Part shown: piece after piece, positions 33,391-42,382 of the stretch
Layout of the letters: each line of letters starts with the position of its first letter
Position numbering within the stretch: the first letter of the stretch is position 1
Source of the DNA: CAYMEK01 sp964389305
GTDB taxonomy: Bacteria > Spirochaetota > Spirochaetia > SZUA-6 > DRHE01
NCBI GenBank assembly: GCA_964389305.1
Contig: CAYMEK010000030.1
Location: 1 to 49,055 of the forward strand
Direction of reading: 5' to 3'
Length of the DNA: 49,055 bases
Program-made: the position numbers and the translations under genes
Notes under the pieces: generated by a model
The model's database searches: none
The model's input: only the letters and a program-made list of their open reading frames with translations
What the model was told of the DNA's origin: nothing

Positions 33391-35460
33391 ATGGAGAAAA
33401 TTTCCTTCAATCCCTACATTGTGGGCAATCCGATCAAGACCAAGGAGATGTTCTTCGGCCGGCAGGATGACTTCAACTACGTGGTCAAGAAGATCGGCAG
33501 CGCCAAATCGAATCAGGTGCTGGTATTCTGCGGGGAAAGACGTTCCGGAAAAACCTCGATCCTGTTCCAGATATTAAACGGCAGGTTGGGCGAGCGCTTC
33601 CTTCCCGTGCTGGTGGATATGCAGATTCTGGCCGGAATAAAAACCGATGATCATTTTTGGCGTACGGTCCTCAAGGTAGCCTGCAACAGCCTGCAGCTTC
33701 CCGACCTCACGGTGAATAAATTGGAGGAGATTTCAACGTCCGGGCGGGTGGAAGAGCTCTTCGATGCCTTTCTTTTCCAGGTGGAGCAAAGCTTTCCCGG
33801 TAAAATCGTCCTGTTTCTTCTGGACGAGTACGAGCTGATCGAAGAGAAGATCAGGGACGGATCGCTGAGTGAATCCACCATTCACTATCTTTCCGGTGTG
33901 CTGGAGAGTCCGCACAATATCTCCTTCGTTTTCACAGGCTCCACCAACCTGGAAAACAGAAAGGTGAGCTTCTGGAAATCGCTGCTGGGAAAATCCATTT
34001 ACAGAAAAATCTCCTATCTGTCGGCGAACGATACGGCCCGCCTGATCACCGAACCCCTGAAGGACACCATTCATTACTCGCCCGAGCTGATCGCCGGCAT
34101 TTACCGGCTCAGCGGCGGCCAGCCTTTCTATACCCAGGTGATCTGCCAGAACCTGGTGGATCGCCTGATGGAAGAGCAGCGCAGCGATCCGTCGGAGGAG
34201 GACCTGGAAGCGATCGTCAAGGGCATCGTGGACAACCCCCTGCCCCAGATGATCTACTCCTGGAACAGCCTCTCGGAGGGCAGCAAGGTGCTGCTGGCCT
34301 CCCTGGCAGGTGTCCTGGGAAGCGAACAGACCTGGGCCGGGGCCGCAGAGCTGACGCAGTATTTCAAGCAAAGCAGGCTGGCCCTGCCCTACAGCCGGGA
34401 AGAGATCCTCATCCTCCTGGAAGAGGCCTATCATCGGGAGTTCCTTGAAAAGCTGGAGGAAGAAGGCTACCGCTTCCGTCTGGATCTGCTGCGGCGCTGG
34501 ATCAGGCGGGAGCATTCGATCTGGAAGGTCGCCAAAGAGGTTGGGATCAAGCCGAAGAAGAAGGGGCGGGCGGCCCTCTGGGCCGTCCTGGCCGCGGCTG
34601 TACTGGCGGCCGGTATTGGATCATGGTACTTCCTGCTTCGCGGCCGCCTCCAGACAGCCGAAGTCGCCGGGACGGGAAGGATCGAACAGGGATCGTCGGC
34701 CGCCGGTCAGGAAATCAACAATGTGGTCCTGAGCGCCAATGTGGCTCCCTTTCGGGTCACGATTGACGACTCTCTGAACCTGACCAGCGAGGGCCTGGAG
34801 GATCCCGGCAGAATCACGGTCCCTTCCCTCCAAGCAGGCAGGCACAGCTTTATCTTCCATAATCCGGAAAACGGAGAGGAGCTGTCGATTCAGGCCGATA
34901 TCGAGGAAGGCAACAAGACGATCGAGGTGTATTTTACCGCTTCCCCAAAAACCGTCCGCTCCGCCGGTACGGAGGGAACCGGAACGGGAGCAGACGTCGA
35001 GGGACAACAGGGCGCGCAGGCGCCTTCCGCGGCTGCCCGAGGAACCCTGTTCGTTACCAGCGTTCCGGTTTCCGCCCGCATCCTGCTCGACGGCGAGGAC
35101 ACCGGCCTGATTACCCCCGCACTGCTCGAGGAGCTGGCCCCGGGCGCCCACAGCCTTGTTCTGCGCCTGGAGGGTTTCAAGGAAGCGTCGTTCGAGCTCG
35201 AGGTAAGCGCCGGGGACACGGCCAAGCGGGAGATAGAATTAAAAGAGTCCTTCGGCGAGGTGCTGTTCGACGTCCGGCCCACGGCCAAGATCCTTCTCGA
35301 CGGAGCGCCCCTGATCGAGACCCCGTACGTGCAGCCTGTGAAGATTCGCAGCGGAGAGCACCTGATCTCGATCGTCAACGAGAATCTGGGCGTGCGGAAG
35401 GAACTGCATATAGAGGTTCGAGAGGGAGAGACCCTGAAGGTTACCGAGGTGCTGAGGTGA
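33391..35460 (+). CDS. Membrane-anchored AAA/STAND-type ATPase with C-terminal PEGA-like domains
   Basis: 689 residues. The N-terminal ATPase (about 6-380) begins with NPYIVGNPI and FFGR (21-24). It has Walker A GERRSGKT at 48-55 and Walker B LFLLDEYE at about 141-148. A sensor-like FVFTGSTNLE follows at about 179-188, then a winged-helix-like region. A single membrane helix is at about 394-416. The outside part (417-689) holds a PEGA-like segment (446-516), a disordered Gly/Thr/Ala-rich linker (523-549) and two clearer PEGA domains (551-618 and 621-689) with ILLDGEDTG and ILLDGAP. The ATPase is therefore cytoplasmic and the PEGA part periplasmic, possibly touching the cell wall (inference). 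First of four tightly packed genes; the next overlaps by 4 bases. Relatives of the ATPase are shared by the third and fourth genes. Confidence 0.88.
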   Translation: MEKISFNPYIVGNPIKTKEMFFGRQDDFNYVVKKIGSAKSNQVLVFCGERRSGKTSILFQILNGRLGERFLPVLVDMQILAGIKTDDHFWRTVLKVACNSLQLPDLTVNKLEEISTSGRVEELFDAFLFQVEQSFPGKIVLFLLDEYELIEEKIRDGSLSESTIHYLSGVLESPHNISFVFTGSTNLENRKVSFWKSLLGKSIYRKISYLSANDTARLITEPLKDTIHYSPELIAGIYRLSGGQPFYTQVICQNLVDRLMEEQRSDPSEEDLEAIVKGIVDNPLPQMIYSWNSLSEGSKVLLASLAGVLGSEQTWAGAAELTQYFKQSRLALPYSREEILILLEEAYHREFLEKLEEEGYRFRLDLLRRWIRREHSIWKVAKEVGIKPKKKGRAALWAVLAAAVLAAGIGSWYFLLRGRLQTAEVAGTGRIEQGSSAAGQEINNVVLSANVAPFRVTIDDSLNLTSEGLEDPGRITVPSLQAGRHSFIFHNPENGEELSIQADIEEGNKTIEVYFTASPKTVRSAGTEGTGTGADVEGQQGAQAPSAAARGTLFVTSVPVSARILLDGEDTGLITPALLEELAPGAHSLVLRLEGFKEASFELEVSAGDTAKREIELKESFGEVLFDVRPTAKILLDGAPLIETPYVQPVKIRSGEHLISIVNENLGVRKELHIEVREGETLKVTEVLR

Positions 35461-36383
35461 GCAAAGCAAAAGCGCTGCTGTGGCTCCTGGTCTTATCGAT
35501 CTGGGGCGCTGCAGCGACCTTCGCCCAGTCCTCCGACCGCGGCAGCCAGCAGGAAGAAGCCGCTCTGAGGCTGGCGATCGTGGAAGACCAGTACAGCGCC
35601 GGAGAATATCAGCTCTGCCGTCAGATCATGGACGCCTACATCGAAGAGCATCGCAGCAGGACCTTCAAGTTTTCCCACGCCCAGATGGCCCGAATCTACG
35701 AACTGCGGGCCCTGGTGGCCTACGCCTTCAGGGGTGAAGACGATCAATACCGCGAACAGGTTCGCGCCTACCTGCTGGCTGCCGTAGAGGAAGACCCGGA
35801 GACGGAGCTGGGAAGCCCCTCCGAAATTCCGTCCTTCGTACAGGAGCTGTTCCAGCAGGTGAAGCACGAATACCTGGAGCGCTTTTCCCGCACCAGGCGC
35901 CGCTTCCAGATTGGCCTGCTCGGCGCCCTGGTGATCGACCCGACCCTGGTGATCGACCCGTCCCTGCTGCAGCCCGGCCTGTACTTCAGCTACAACCTTT
36001 CAGAGAGGTTCAGCCTGATCTCCGATCTGCGCCTGCCCCTCACCCTCCCGATCTGGAAATCAATCCGCGGGCAGGTCGGCATCAGCTTGTATCCTTATTT
36101 CAACATCACCCGGCTCAATCCCTCGATAGCTCTGTCCTACGTATTTTCTCTGGACAATCTGGAGACCTACACCCACTCCCTGTCCCTCTCCGGCCAGGCG
36201 GAATTAATCTCCCGGATGGGTCTCGGGGCCGGGATGCGGGTAGAGGTGCTGCGGGTAGACCTGATCCTCGGGCTTACCTCTTCCGGGCAGCTGCCCACCT
36301 ATCGGAGCGTAGAGCTGTTTGGCGAATCGGCTTTCAGGGCAACCTTCGCCAACCTGAGCTTCTTTATTTTTTATACGTTTTGA
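35457..36383 (+). CDS. Secreted protein with TPR-like helices and a probable beta-barrel C-terminus
   Basis: 308 residues. The start is a GTG overlapping the previous stop as GTGA. A signal peptide (about 1-23, ending ATFAQ) leads to a helical region (about 30-130) with TPR-like spacing (YSAGEYQLCRQIMDAYIEE). A second half (about 148-308) is rich in alternating strands and ends in aromatic FFIFYTF, as outer-membrane barrels do. I do not recognise the family. An 18-base tandem duplication encodes LVIDPT-LVIDPS (35926-35960). Being secreted and between ATPase genes, it may be the outer-membrane partner of the PEGA-bearing ATPase. Confidence 0.8.
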   Translation: MSKAKALLWLLVLSIWGAAATFAQSSDRGSQQEEAALRLAIVEDQYSAGEYQLCRQIMDAYIEEHRSRTFKFSHAQMARIYELRALVAYAFRGEDDQYREQVRAYLLAAVEEDPETELGSPSEIPSFVQELFQQVKHEYLERFSRTRRRFQIGLLGALVIDPTLVIDPSLLQPGLYFSYNLSERFSLISDLRLPLTLPIWKSIRGQVGISLYPYFNITRLNPSIALSYVFSLDNLETYTHSLSLSGQAELISRMGLGAGMRVEVLRVDLILGLTSSGQLPTYRSVELFGESAFRATFANLSFFIFYTF

Positions 36384-36391
36384 GGGATACG

Positions 36392-37381
36392 ATGATCGAT
36401 CCGGAAAAACCGGTCCAGTCGCCGCAGCAGTTCTTCGGACAGAAAGCGGTTCTGCGCCGCATCTTCTCCCGGATCGGCGCCGAACGTCCTCAGTCCGTGG
36501 CGGTAATCGGAGGGATCAAGACCGGCAAGACCTCCCTTCTGAACTGCATCGCCCATGAAACGATCCGCCGGGAGTACCTGGACCAGGGAGACCGCTACCT
36601 GTTCTGCCGGGCGGATTCGGCCCAGGAGCTGTTTTCCGACGCCCGGAGCTTTCTCACCGGAGTGCAGCGGCTGCTTGGCGGCGAGCTCAGTGAGCAAGGC
36701 AATCACTACAACAGCCTGCAAGGGCTCGTGGAGGGGCTTCACAACCGAGGACGGAGGCTAATCTTCCTTCTGGACGATTTTCACCTTATCACCTCCAACT
36801 CCAGCTTCCCGCTGGAGTTCTTCTCCTTTCTACGCTCCCTGGCCAACAACTACAATCTGGCCTACGTGACCACTTCATTTCTCGAGCTGCAGAAACTGTG
36901 CGTGATCAAGGACATCGAGGAATCCCCCTTCTTCAACATCTTCACCAACCTCTCCTTGAAGCCTCTTTCCCCCGAGGAGGGCGTCGAGCTGCTGTCGGCC
37001 TTGACCGGCCGGCAAGCCGCAGAGGTGCAGGAACTGGTGAAATGGAGCGGCTGCTTCCCCTATGTTCTCAAGCTGATTGCCAGAGCACTGCTGGCCGGCG
37101 GCGGACAACCCGGCCGTCTCGACGCGGAGAAGGCTCTATTGCCGGTTCTCTCGCCCTACTTCCAGCAGGTTATTTCCATTCTGCCTCCCGAAGCCCTCAA
37201 TCCGCTGAAAAGCCTGGCCAGGAACAGGGAGCCCGATCCCCGGGAGGTGCATATGCTGAGGCCGCTGATCAAGCAGGGCTTTCTCCGGGAGGAGCGGGAT
37301 TCGGTCAGCGCCTTCGCTCCGGCTTTCACCGCCTACCTGCGCAAGAGCCTGTCGAAGAAGCTCCTGCAGGGCAGGAACTGA
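36392..37381 (+). CDS. Free-standing AAA/STAND-type ATPase
   Basis: 329 residues from the ATG at 36392, which has TGAGGGA upstream; a TTG at 36380 also lies in frame. FFGQ is at 14-17, Walker A GGIKTGKT at 40-47 and Walker B LIFLLDDFH at about 123-131. The stretch FFSFLRSLANNYNLAYVTTS (about 143-162) and the later ESPFFNIFT are nearly the same as in the cyclase-linked ATPase downstream (YSFLRSLANNYPLAFITAS and DSPFFNIFT), so the two are paralogues. There is no membrane helix or sensor domain, so it is probably cytoplasmic and works with its two relatives. The cyclase gene follows after 5 bases. Confidence 0.87.
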   Translation: MIDPEKPVQSPQQFFGQKAVLRRIFSRIGAERPQSVAVIGGIKTGKTSLLNCIAHETIRREYLDQGDRYLFCRADSAQELFSDARSFLTGVQRLLGGELSEQGNHYNSLQGLVEGLHNRGRRLIFLLDDFHLITSNSSFPLEFFSFLRSLANNYNLAYVTTSFLELQKLCVIKDIEESPFFNIFTNLSLKPLSPEEGVELLSALTGRQAAEVQELVKWSGCFPYVLKLIARALLAGGGQPGRLDAEKALLPVLSPYFQQVISILPPEALNPLKSLARNREPDPREVHMLRPLIKQGFLREERDSVSAFAPAFTAYLRKSLSKKLLQGRN

Positions 37382-37386
37382 ACGTT

Positions 37387-39189
37387 ATGGCGAATATCGA
37401 AGACCTGCTCCGCAAGCGTAAGGAGCTGCTGGAGGAGATCGATCGCCAGATCTCCGAAACTTACGCCAGGCCGGTGACCCTGCTGTTCACCGACATCGTG
37501 GGTTCCACCGAGTTTTTCGAAAGCGCCGGGGACATCGCCGGCCGGCAGATGATCCAAACTCACAACGACCTGCTGTTTCCCATCATCGAGTCTCATCAGG
37601 GGACGGTCATCAAGACCATTGGCGACTCGATCATGGCCAGATTCGAAGACCCCCTGCGGGCGGTGGAGTGCTCGATGCGCATGCAGGAAGCGCTGAAAGC
37701 CTTCAACATCCACCGCCAGGAGCACGAACGGATTCGGGTGCGCATGGGCCTTCACTACGGCAGAGCCGTAATGGAGGAAAAAGACCTTTTCGGTGACATG
37801 GTCAACACCGCCGCCCGGGTGGAGTCCAAAGCCGACGGTGAGGAAATTCTCATCTCCGGAAGGCTAAAGGAGCAGGTCGAAAGCGCCCGGCTGCCCCTGA
37901 TCTTTCTCGGCAGCGAGCAGGTAAAGGGCAAGAAGCAGAAGATCGATTTCTTCCTGGTCAACTGGAACAAGAAGGAAGAGACGGAGCTGATCCGCTCCTG
38001 GAGCAGGCGCCAGGGCGCAGCCTCCGCTGCGGCCGGGAAGGCTGCCGCCGGGGCGCCGGCGGTGCAGAGGCAGCGGGTGGTCCTGAAGGGTAACATCGAC
38101 CTGGGCCGAGTGGCCGCGGAAACCGGGCAGCTCAAGCCTAAGGGCAATCCCTATCTGAACCGGGTCATGATCCCCCACCCGGGCATGTTCTTCGGCCGCT
38201 CGGGCGAGGTCAAGCGAATAACCAGCCGAATCTGCGCTCAAAGGCCCCAATCGATTTCCATCGTGGGGGAGCGCAGGATCGGCAAGTCCTCGCTGCTAAA
38301 CTACCTCCGCCACCCGCAGACACGGCTGAAGCTGATGGAAGAGCCGGACAGCTACATCTGCCTGTTTCTAGATTTCCAGCAGCTGCGCGCCATTGACGAA
38401 AGCCAGTTCCTGGCCCTCATCTACTCGGAGCTGGAGAAGCTTCTAGCCGGCAATATCGAGCTGGAGCTGGCAGCTAACTACGACGGGATGCGCTTTCTCT
38501 GCGAGCAGATCGGGGAAGCAGGCTTCAAGCTCATCCTGCTGCTCGATGAGTTCGAATCGGTCACCAAGAACGAATCTATCGGAGCCCGGTTTTACTCCTT
38601 TCTGCGCTCCCTGGCCAACAACTATCCATTGGCCTTCATCACCGCATCCGGCAGAAACCTGAAAGACATGTGCGTGACCCACGAGATTGCCGATTCCCCC
38701 TTCTTCAACATCTTCACTGTGCTGCATCTGGGGCTTCTGCGTCTCGCCGACGCCGAACAGCTCCTGCGGGAACCCTCCCTGGCCGCCGGTGTACCGCTTC
38801 AACCTCTCCGGGATCACATCCTATCCATGGGGGGGCTTTACCCCTTCTTCCTGCAGATGGCCTGTTCGGCCTGGTTCGAGTTCCTGGAGAGCGAGCAGGC
38901 GAAGGCGGAGGAGTACGTCGATGAGAAGGCGCCCCGAGAGGTCCTGGAGATCTTCCGGGAGGAGGCCGGACCCCACTTCGAATATGTGCTCGAGACCCTG
39001 CCGGCCGATGAGGCACAGGCTCTGCAGAAAATCCTGAAGGGGGAAACCCCGTCCACCGGCCCTGCTGAAGCTCTGGAGCGAAAGGGCTACATCCAGGTGG
39101 CTCGGGAGGGCGGATATGAAGCCTTCAGCGAAGAGTTTCGCCGCTTTGCCCTGAAAGCCTGGAATCTGCCTGACCAGGCTCGCCACTAG
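37387..39189 (+). CDS. Class III nucleotide cyclase fused to an AAA/STAND-type ATPase
   Basis: 600 residues from the ATG at 37387. A short coiled segment (1-25) leads to a class III cyclase domain (about 28-195). The metal Asp residues are D36 (LFTDIVGST) and D80 (KTIGD). The base-recognition pair is K76 and D137, and the transition-state residues N140 and R144 (VNTAARVES) are present. All catalytic positions therefore look intact, and the Lys/Asp pair favours ATP over GTP. A linker rich in Ala (205-228) follows. Then comes an ATPase domain (about 250-600) with NPYLNRV, FFGR (268-271), Walker A GERRIGKS at 294-301 and Walker B LILLLDEFE. It resembles the other two ATPases of the operon. The product, probably cAMP, may be controlled by ATPase state (inference). 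Confidence 0.9.
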   Translation: MANIEDLLRKRKELLEEIDRQISETYARPVTLLFTDIVGSTEFFESAGDIAGRQMIQTHNDLLFPIIESHQGTVIKTIGDSIMARFEDPLRAVECSMRMQEALKAFNIHRQEHERIRVRMGLHYGRAVMEEKDLFGDMVNTAARVESKADGEEILISGRLKEQVESARLPLIFLGSEQVKGKKQKIDFFLVNWNKKEETELIRSWSRRQGAASAAAGKAAAGAPAVQRQRVVLKGNIDLGRVAAETGQLKPKGNPYLNRVMIPHPGMFFGRSGEVKRITSRICAQRPQSISIVGERRIGKSSLLNYLRHPQTRLKLMEEPDSYICLFLDFQQLRAIDESQFLALIYSELEKLLAGNIELELAANYDGMRFLCEQIGEAGFKLILLLDEFESVTKNESIGARFYSFLRSLANNYPLAFITASGRNLKDMCVTHEIADSPFFNIFTVLHLGLLRLADAEQLLREPSLAAGVPLQPLRDHILSMGGLYPFFLQMACSAWFEFLESEQAKAEEYVDEKAPREVLEIFREEAGPHFEYVLETLPADEAQALQKILKGETPSTGPAEALERKGYIQVAREGGYEAFSEEFRRFALKAWNLPDQARH

Positions 39190-39217
39190 CTTCGGCCTCC
39201 CGACCACCAGATGGTGA

Positions 39218-40243
39218 CTACGGAGGCGCCGAAGCGGACGCTTTGCTTTCCAGATAGCCCTGAACGGTCCTGCGCAGCCCCTCCCGCCAGCTCATCTGAG
39301 GACGGTAGCCCAGCTTCACTCTGGCCTTGTCGATATCGAAGTGAAAGTTCCAGGCCAGGTGGGCGACCCGGTAGGGGATTATGGGCGGCTCGGCCTTGAG
39401 TCGAAAGAGGCGGAAAATCCACTGGCAAAGATAGGCCGCCGCCCAGGCTGCTGGTAAGGGCAGCTCCAGCCACGGCTTTACGCCTAAAAGCCCGGCACTG
39501 TAGCTTAGAAGCTCCCCCCAGGTGACCTCTTCCCCGCTGGTGATATTGAACACCTGACCGCCGCTCTCCTCATTTTCCAGGGCCAGAATCACCGCCTGGA
39601 CCAGGTCCTCGACGTACAGAGGGCTGGTCAATCGCTTCCCTCCGCCCAGCGTCCCCCGTATCCCTCGCTCCTGGGCCGCGAGAAGGCGATAGAAGGTGGT
39701 CGTGTCCCCCGGCCCATATACATTTCCCGGACGCAAGACCGTCACCCGCAGCCCCGGACCGTCAAGGCCCAAAACGTATTGTTCGGCAGCCTTCTTGGTT
39801 GCCTGGTACTCGTTGTAGTAGCGGTAGTAGGGACCTTCCTCTGTGCTGTTGCGATGAGGCCCGAAGCCGTGCACGGACAGGGAGCTCAAGAATATGAATA
39901 CCCGGCAGCCGGAACGGGAAGCCTGCTCGGCGAGGGAGCGCGTGAGTTCCAGATTCTGGATGCGGTACTCCTCTTTCCGGCCCCAATCCCGGGCCAGAGC
40001 CGCGCAGTGGATCAGCGCATCGACTCCCTCCAGGCACCGGCGTAGGTCCTCGGGATCGATGAGGTCGCGCCGCTGGATCTCCGCGCCGGCCGCCCGGATC
40101 CTTTCCAGGGTGTCGGTGGGCTGCTGCCGTCTGTACAAAGCCCGGACCGGATATCCCTTTTCAACCAGGCTGCCGGCCACCCAGCCGCCGATAAAACCGG
40201 AGGCGCCGGTGACCAGGATCCTTTGAAACCCTCCGCGGCCCAT
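39218..40243 (-). CDS. NAD-dependent epimerase/dehydratase family protein
   Basis: 341-residue extended short-chain dehydrogenase. NAD motif TGASGFIGG at 13-21, Asp at DLIDPEDL, SSLSVHGFG with the Ser, and the catalytic YNEYQATK pair (Y-x3-K). GNVYGPGD is typical of the nucleoside-diphosphate-sugar epimerase and 3-beta-hydroxysteroid dehydrogenase-like branch. The substrate may be a sugar nucleotide or a lipid-linked sterol-like compound. Its start overlaps the CPBP gene's stop as ATGA, so the two are coupled. It is convergent with the ATPase operon. Confidence 0.88.
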   Translation of the reverse strand: MGRGGFQRILVTGASGFIGGWVAGSLVEKGYPVRALYRRQQPTDTLERIRAAGAEIQRRDLIDPEDLRRCLEGVDALIHCAALARDWGRKEEYRIQNLELTRSLAEQASRSGCRVFIFLSSLSVHGFGPHRNSTEEGPYYRYYNEYQATKKAAEQYVLGLDGPGLRVTVLRPGNVYGPGDTTTFYRLLAAQERGIRGTLGGGKRLTSPLYVEDLVQAVILALENEESGGQVFNITSGEEVTWGELLSYSAGLLGVKPWLELPLPAAWAAAYLCQWIFRLFRLKAEPPIIPYRVAHLAWNFHFDIDKARVKLGYRPQMSWREGLRRTVQGYLESKASASAPP

Positions 40244-41031
40244 CAGGGCAGGATCCTCCCGACACGCAGGATTATGAACAGGTCCATGGAAAGGCCTACC
40301 GTGTAGTGCAGCAGCAGTCCGGGAAACACCGAACGTGTGCGCCAGGCCAGCCAGCCCAGAACCATACCGAAAGGCAGGGCCATCAGCACCTCGACAAATG
40401 GATGATGGAAATGAAGCAGAGCCGAGGGAATGGCTTGCAGCGAAGCCACGGCCAGCAGGGCGGCGCTCTCCTTGCCCCCGCTGCTGTTTTCGACCAGCCG
40501 CAGGAAAGGAAAGAGAAGAAACCCCCGAAAGAAAAACTCCCAGGGCAAATAGTAGGCGAGCAGGTACAGCAGGGCATGAACCAGGAACAGCCCCGCTTCT
40601 CCGGAAGCCACGCGCTCCAGCAGGGTTTGAGAGTATGGATAGTAGGCATACAGGGAGGGAGTGTAAGCCGCCGCCACACCTGCGGCCAGCAGGACCGCGG
40701 CCAGCAGGACGTACACCAGCGGGCGGATCCCGCCTCCGGGCCGGCGCAAACCCAGATCCGCGGGCCGTCGCCCTAGGATCAGGCCTGCCAGCAGGGGCAG
40801 CAGGCCGAGCAGCAGGAAAGCGGCTACAAAGCGAACAGCATAGCCCGGAAAGTCCCCGGGCAGTTCGGCCACCACGGGAAGGCTGTTCAACAGCCCCTTA
40901 TCGAGCAGCGGGGGGGTGAAATAAGTATATAAGATCATGGCCAGACCGGCCGTGACCACTACTCCGAGCTCGCTGTAACGATTGAGCCGGGGACTCCTAT
41001 GTGCAGTCGAGCGCTCAGACGCCTGTTGCAT
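40243..41031 (-). CDS. CPBP-family intramembrane metalloprotease
   Basis: 262 residues with about seven or eight hydrophobic segments. The CPBP/Abi motif WEFFFRGFLL is visible at about 168-177; the family usually has EExxxR, so the first Glu is a Trp here. The downstream histidines lie in LLHFHHPF and LLLHYTVGLSMD. CPBP proteins are CAAX-type proteases or bacteriocin-immunity factors in the membrane. Loss of the first Glu may weaken activity. The epimerase gene follows with a 1-base overlap, and peptidase T lies 24 bases upstream. Confidence 0.82.
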   Translation of the reverse strand: MQQASERSTAHRSPRLNRYSELGVVVTAGLAMILYTYFTPPLLDKGLLNSLPVVAELPGDFPGYAVRFVAAFLLLGLLPLLAGLILGRRPADLGLRRPGGGIRPLVYVLLAAVLLAAGVAAAYTPSLYAYYPYSQTLLERVASGEAGLFLVHALLYLLAYYLPWEFFFRGFLLFPFLRLVENSSGGKESAALLAVASLQAIPSALLHFHHPFVEVLMALPFGMVLGWLAWRTRSVFPGLLLHYTVGLSMDLFIILRVGRILP

Positions 41032-41055
41032 GTCTGCTACCGGATCGTACTCCTC

Positions 41056-42324
41056 CTACGGTTGTCCTGACCTGGCCGCCCACAGGCGGCAGAGATTCAC
41101 GGCAGTATGCACGGCCCGCAACATGGCGGGAAGGGCCACCCACTCCTGCCGGCTGTGATAGTTGTGACCTCCGGTGAATACATTCGGAGTGGGAATACCG
41201 AGCTCGCTCAGGCGGGCGCCGTCCGTACCGCCGCGGATGATCTGGTAGCTCGGCTCGAGGCCGGTCTTCCTTATAGCCTGCTCGAGATACTCCAGAACCT
41301 GCGGAGCTTGCTGCAGATAGCGGCGTAGATTCGCATACTGCTTCTCGGTCTTGATCTCCACTTTGCCGCGGGGAAAAGCGGCTTCCACGGCCCGGGCCAT
41401 GGCTGAGAGCGCCTCCACCCGCCTCAGGACCTCCTGTTCTTCGAAGTCCCGCAGGTAGATCTCCAGGTTCGCCTTCTCGATGCTCCCGGAGATCTCCAGC
41501 GGAAAATAGAATCCGAAGCGGCCGTCCGTTGCCTGAGGGCTTTCGGCACCGGGAAGCAGACTGAGAAACCGGCCGGCCATCTCGACGGCGTTCACCAGCT
41601 TACCCCGGGCTACTCCGGTGTGAATGCTTTTCCCGTAGAAGCGCACCTCCGCCTTGTACCCCTCGAAGCACTCTGCCTCGATGGTTCCTTCCTCGCCACC
41701 GTCGAACGTATAGCAGTACCGGGCTGTAATCTTCTGGACGGGGAAGCGCTCCATGCTCAAGCCCTGCTCCTCGTCGGGGGTGAAGTACAGACTTAGGGGA
41801 CCGTGGAGGATCTCGGGGTGCTTTCCCAGATACTCCACCGCCGTAATGATCTCCGCCAACCCCGCCTTGTCGTCGGCCCCGAGCAGGGTACGGCCGTCGG
41901 AGCTGATGATCGTCTGGCCCTTATAGCGCAGCAGCTCGGGGAACTCATCCGGATCGAGCATCACGCCATCCTCCAGGTGGATCGCTTTCCCGTCGTAGCG
42001 TTCATGGATGCGAGGCCGCACGTCCTTTCCGGGAGCCGCATCACTGGTATCCAGATGGGCGATAAAGCCGATCTCGGGAGGGCTCCCGCTTCCCCGGGGC
42101 AGATTGGGGCCCAGACGGCCGAACACAAAGCCCGCCTCGTCCAGCTCGACATCGGACACGCCCACCTCCCGCAGCTCCTCCACCAGGATCCTGGCCAGCC
42201 GGATCTGGCCCGGAGTTGTCGGTGAGCTCTTTGAATGCCGGTCCGAGGTAGTATCGATTGCTACATAGCGAAGGAAACGCCCGAGCAAACGTTCCTCGAT
42301 CCACCGCTGTTCGGTTTCCATCAT
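41056..42324 (-). CDS. pepT: Peptidase T (tripeptide aminopeptidase)
   Basis: 422-residue cytoplasmic M20B metallopeptidase that removes the N-terminal residue of tripeptides. Metal-binding HLDT (about 89-92) is visible, as are GADDKAG with the bridging Asp, FTPDEEQG with the catalytic Glu pair, and GGHNYHSRQEW near the end. The tripeptide-binding region SSPTTPGQ is near the start. Two ATGs are adjacent (MMETEQ). It is in line with the CPBP and epimerase genes, but a shared transcript is uncertain. Confidence 0.94.
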   Translation of the reverse strand: MMETEQRWIEERLLGRFLRYVAIDTTSDRHSKSSPTTPGQIRLARILVEELREVGVSDVELDEAGFVFGRLGPNLPRGSGSPPEIGFIAHLDTSDAAPGKDVRPRIHERYDGKAIHLEDGVMLDPDEFPELLRYKGQTIISSDGRTLLGADDKAGLAEIITAVEYLGKHPEILHGPLSLYFTPDEEQGLSMERFPVQKITARYCYTFDGGEEGTIEAECFEGYKAEVRFYGKSIHTGVARGKLVNAVEMAGRFLSLLPGAESPQATDGRFGFYFPLEISGSIEKANLEIYLRDFEEQEVLRRVEALSAMARAVEAAFPRGKVEIKTEKQYANLRRYLQQAPQVLEYLEQAIRKTGLEPSYQIIRGGTDGARLSELGIPTPNVFTGGHNYHSRQEWVALPAMLRAVHTAVNLCRLWAARSGQP

Positions 42325-42382
42325 AGACAGAAGAATACGCGCAACTCTGCTATCGAGTCAAACCTCTTAGCCTCGACCGTCC

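Noticed and set aside
36898..37386. Long N-terminal extension of the cyclase gene
   Set aside because: The extension lies in a different frame over the preceding ATPase gene, which is clearly coding. The ATG at 37387 begins directly before the cyclase domain.
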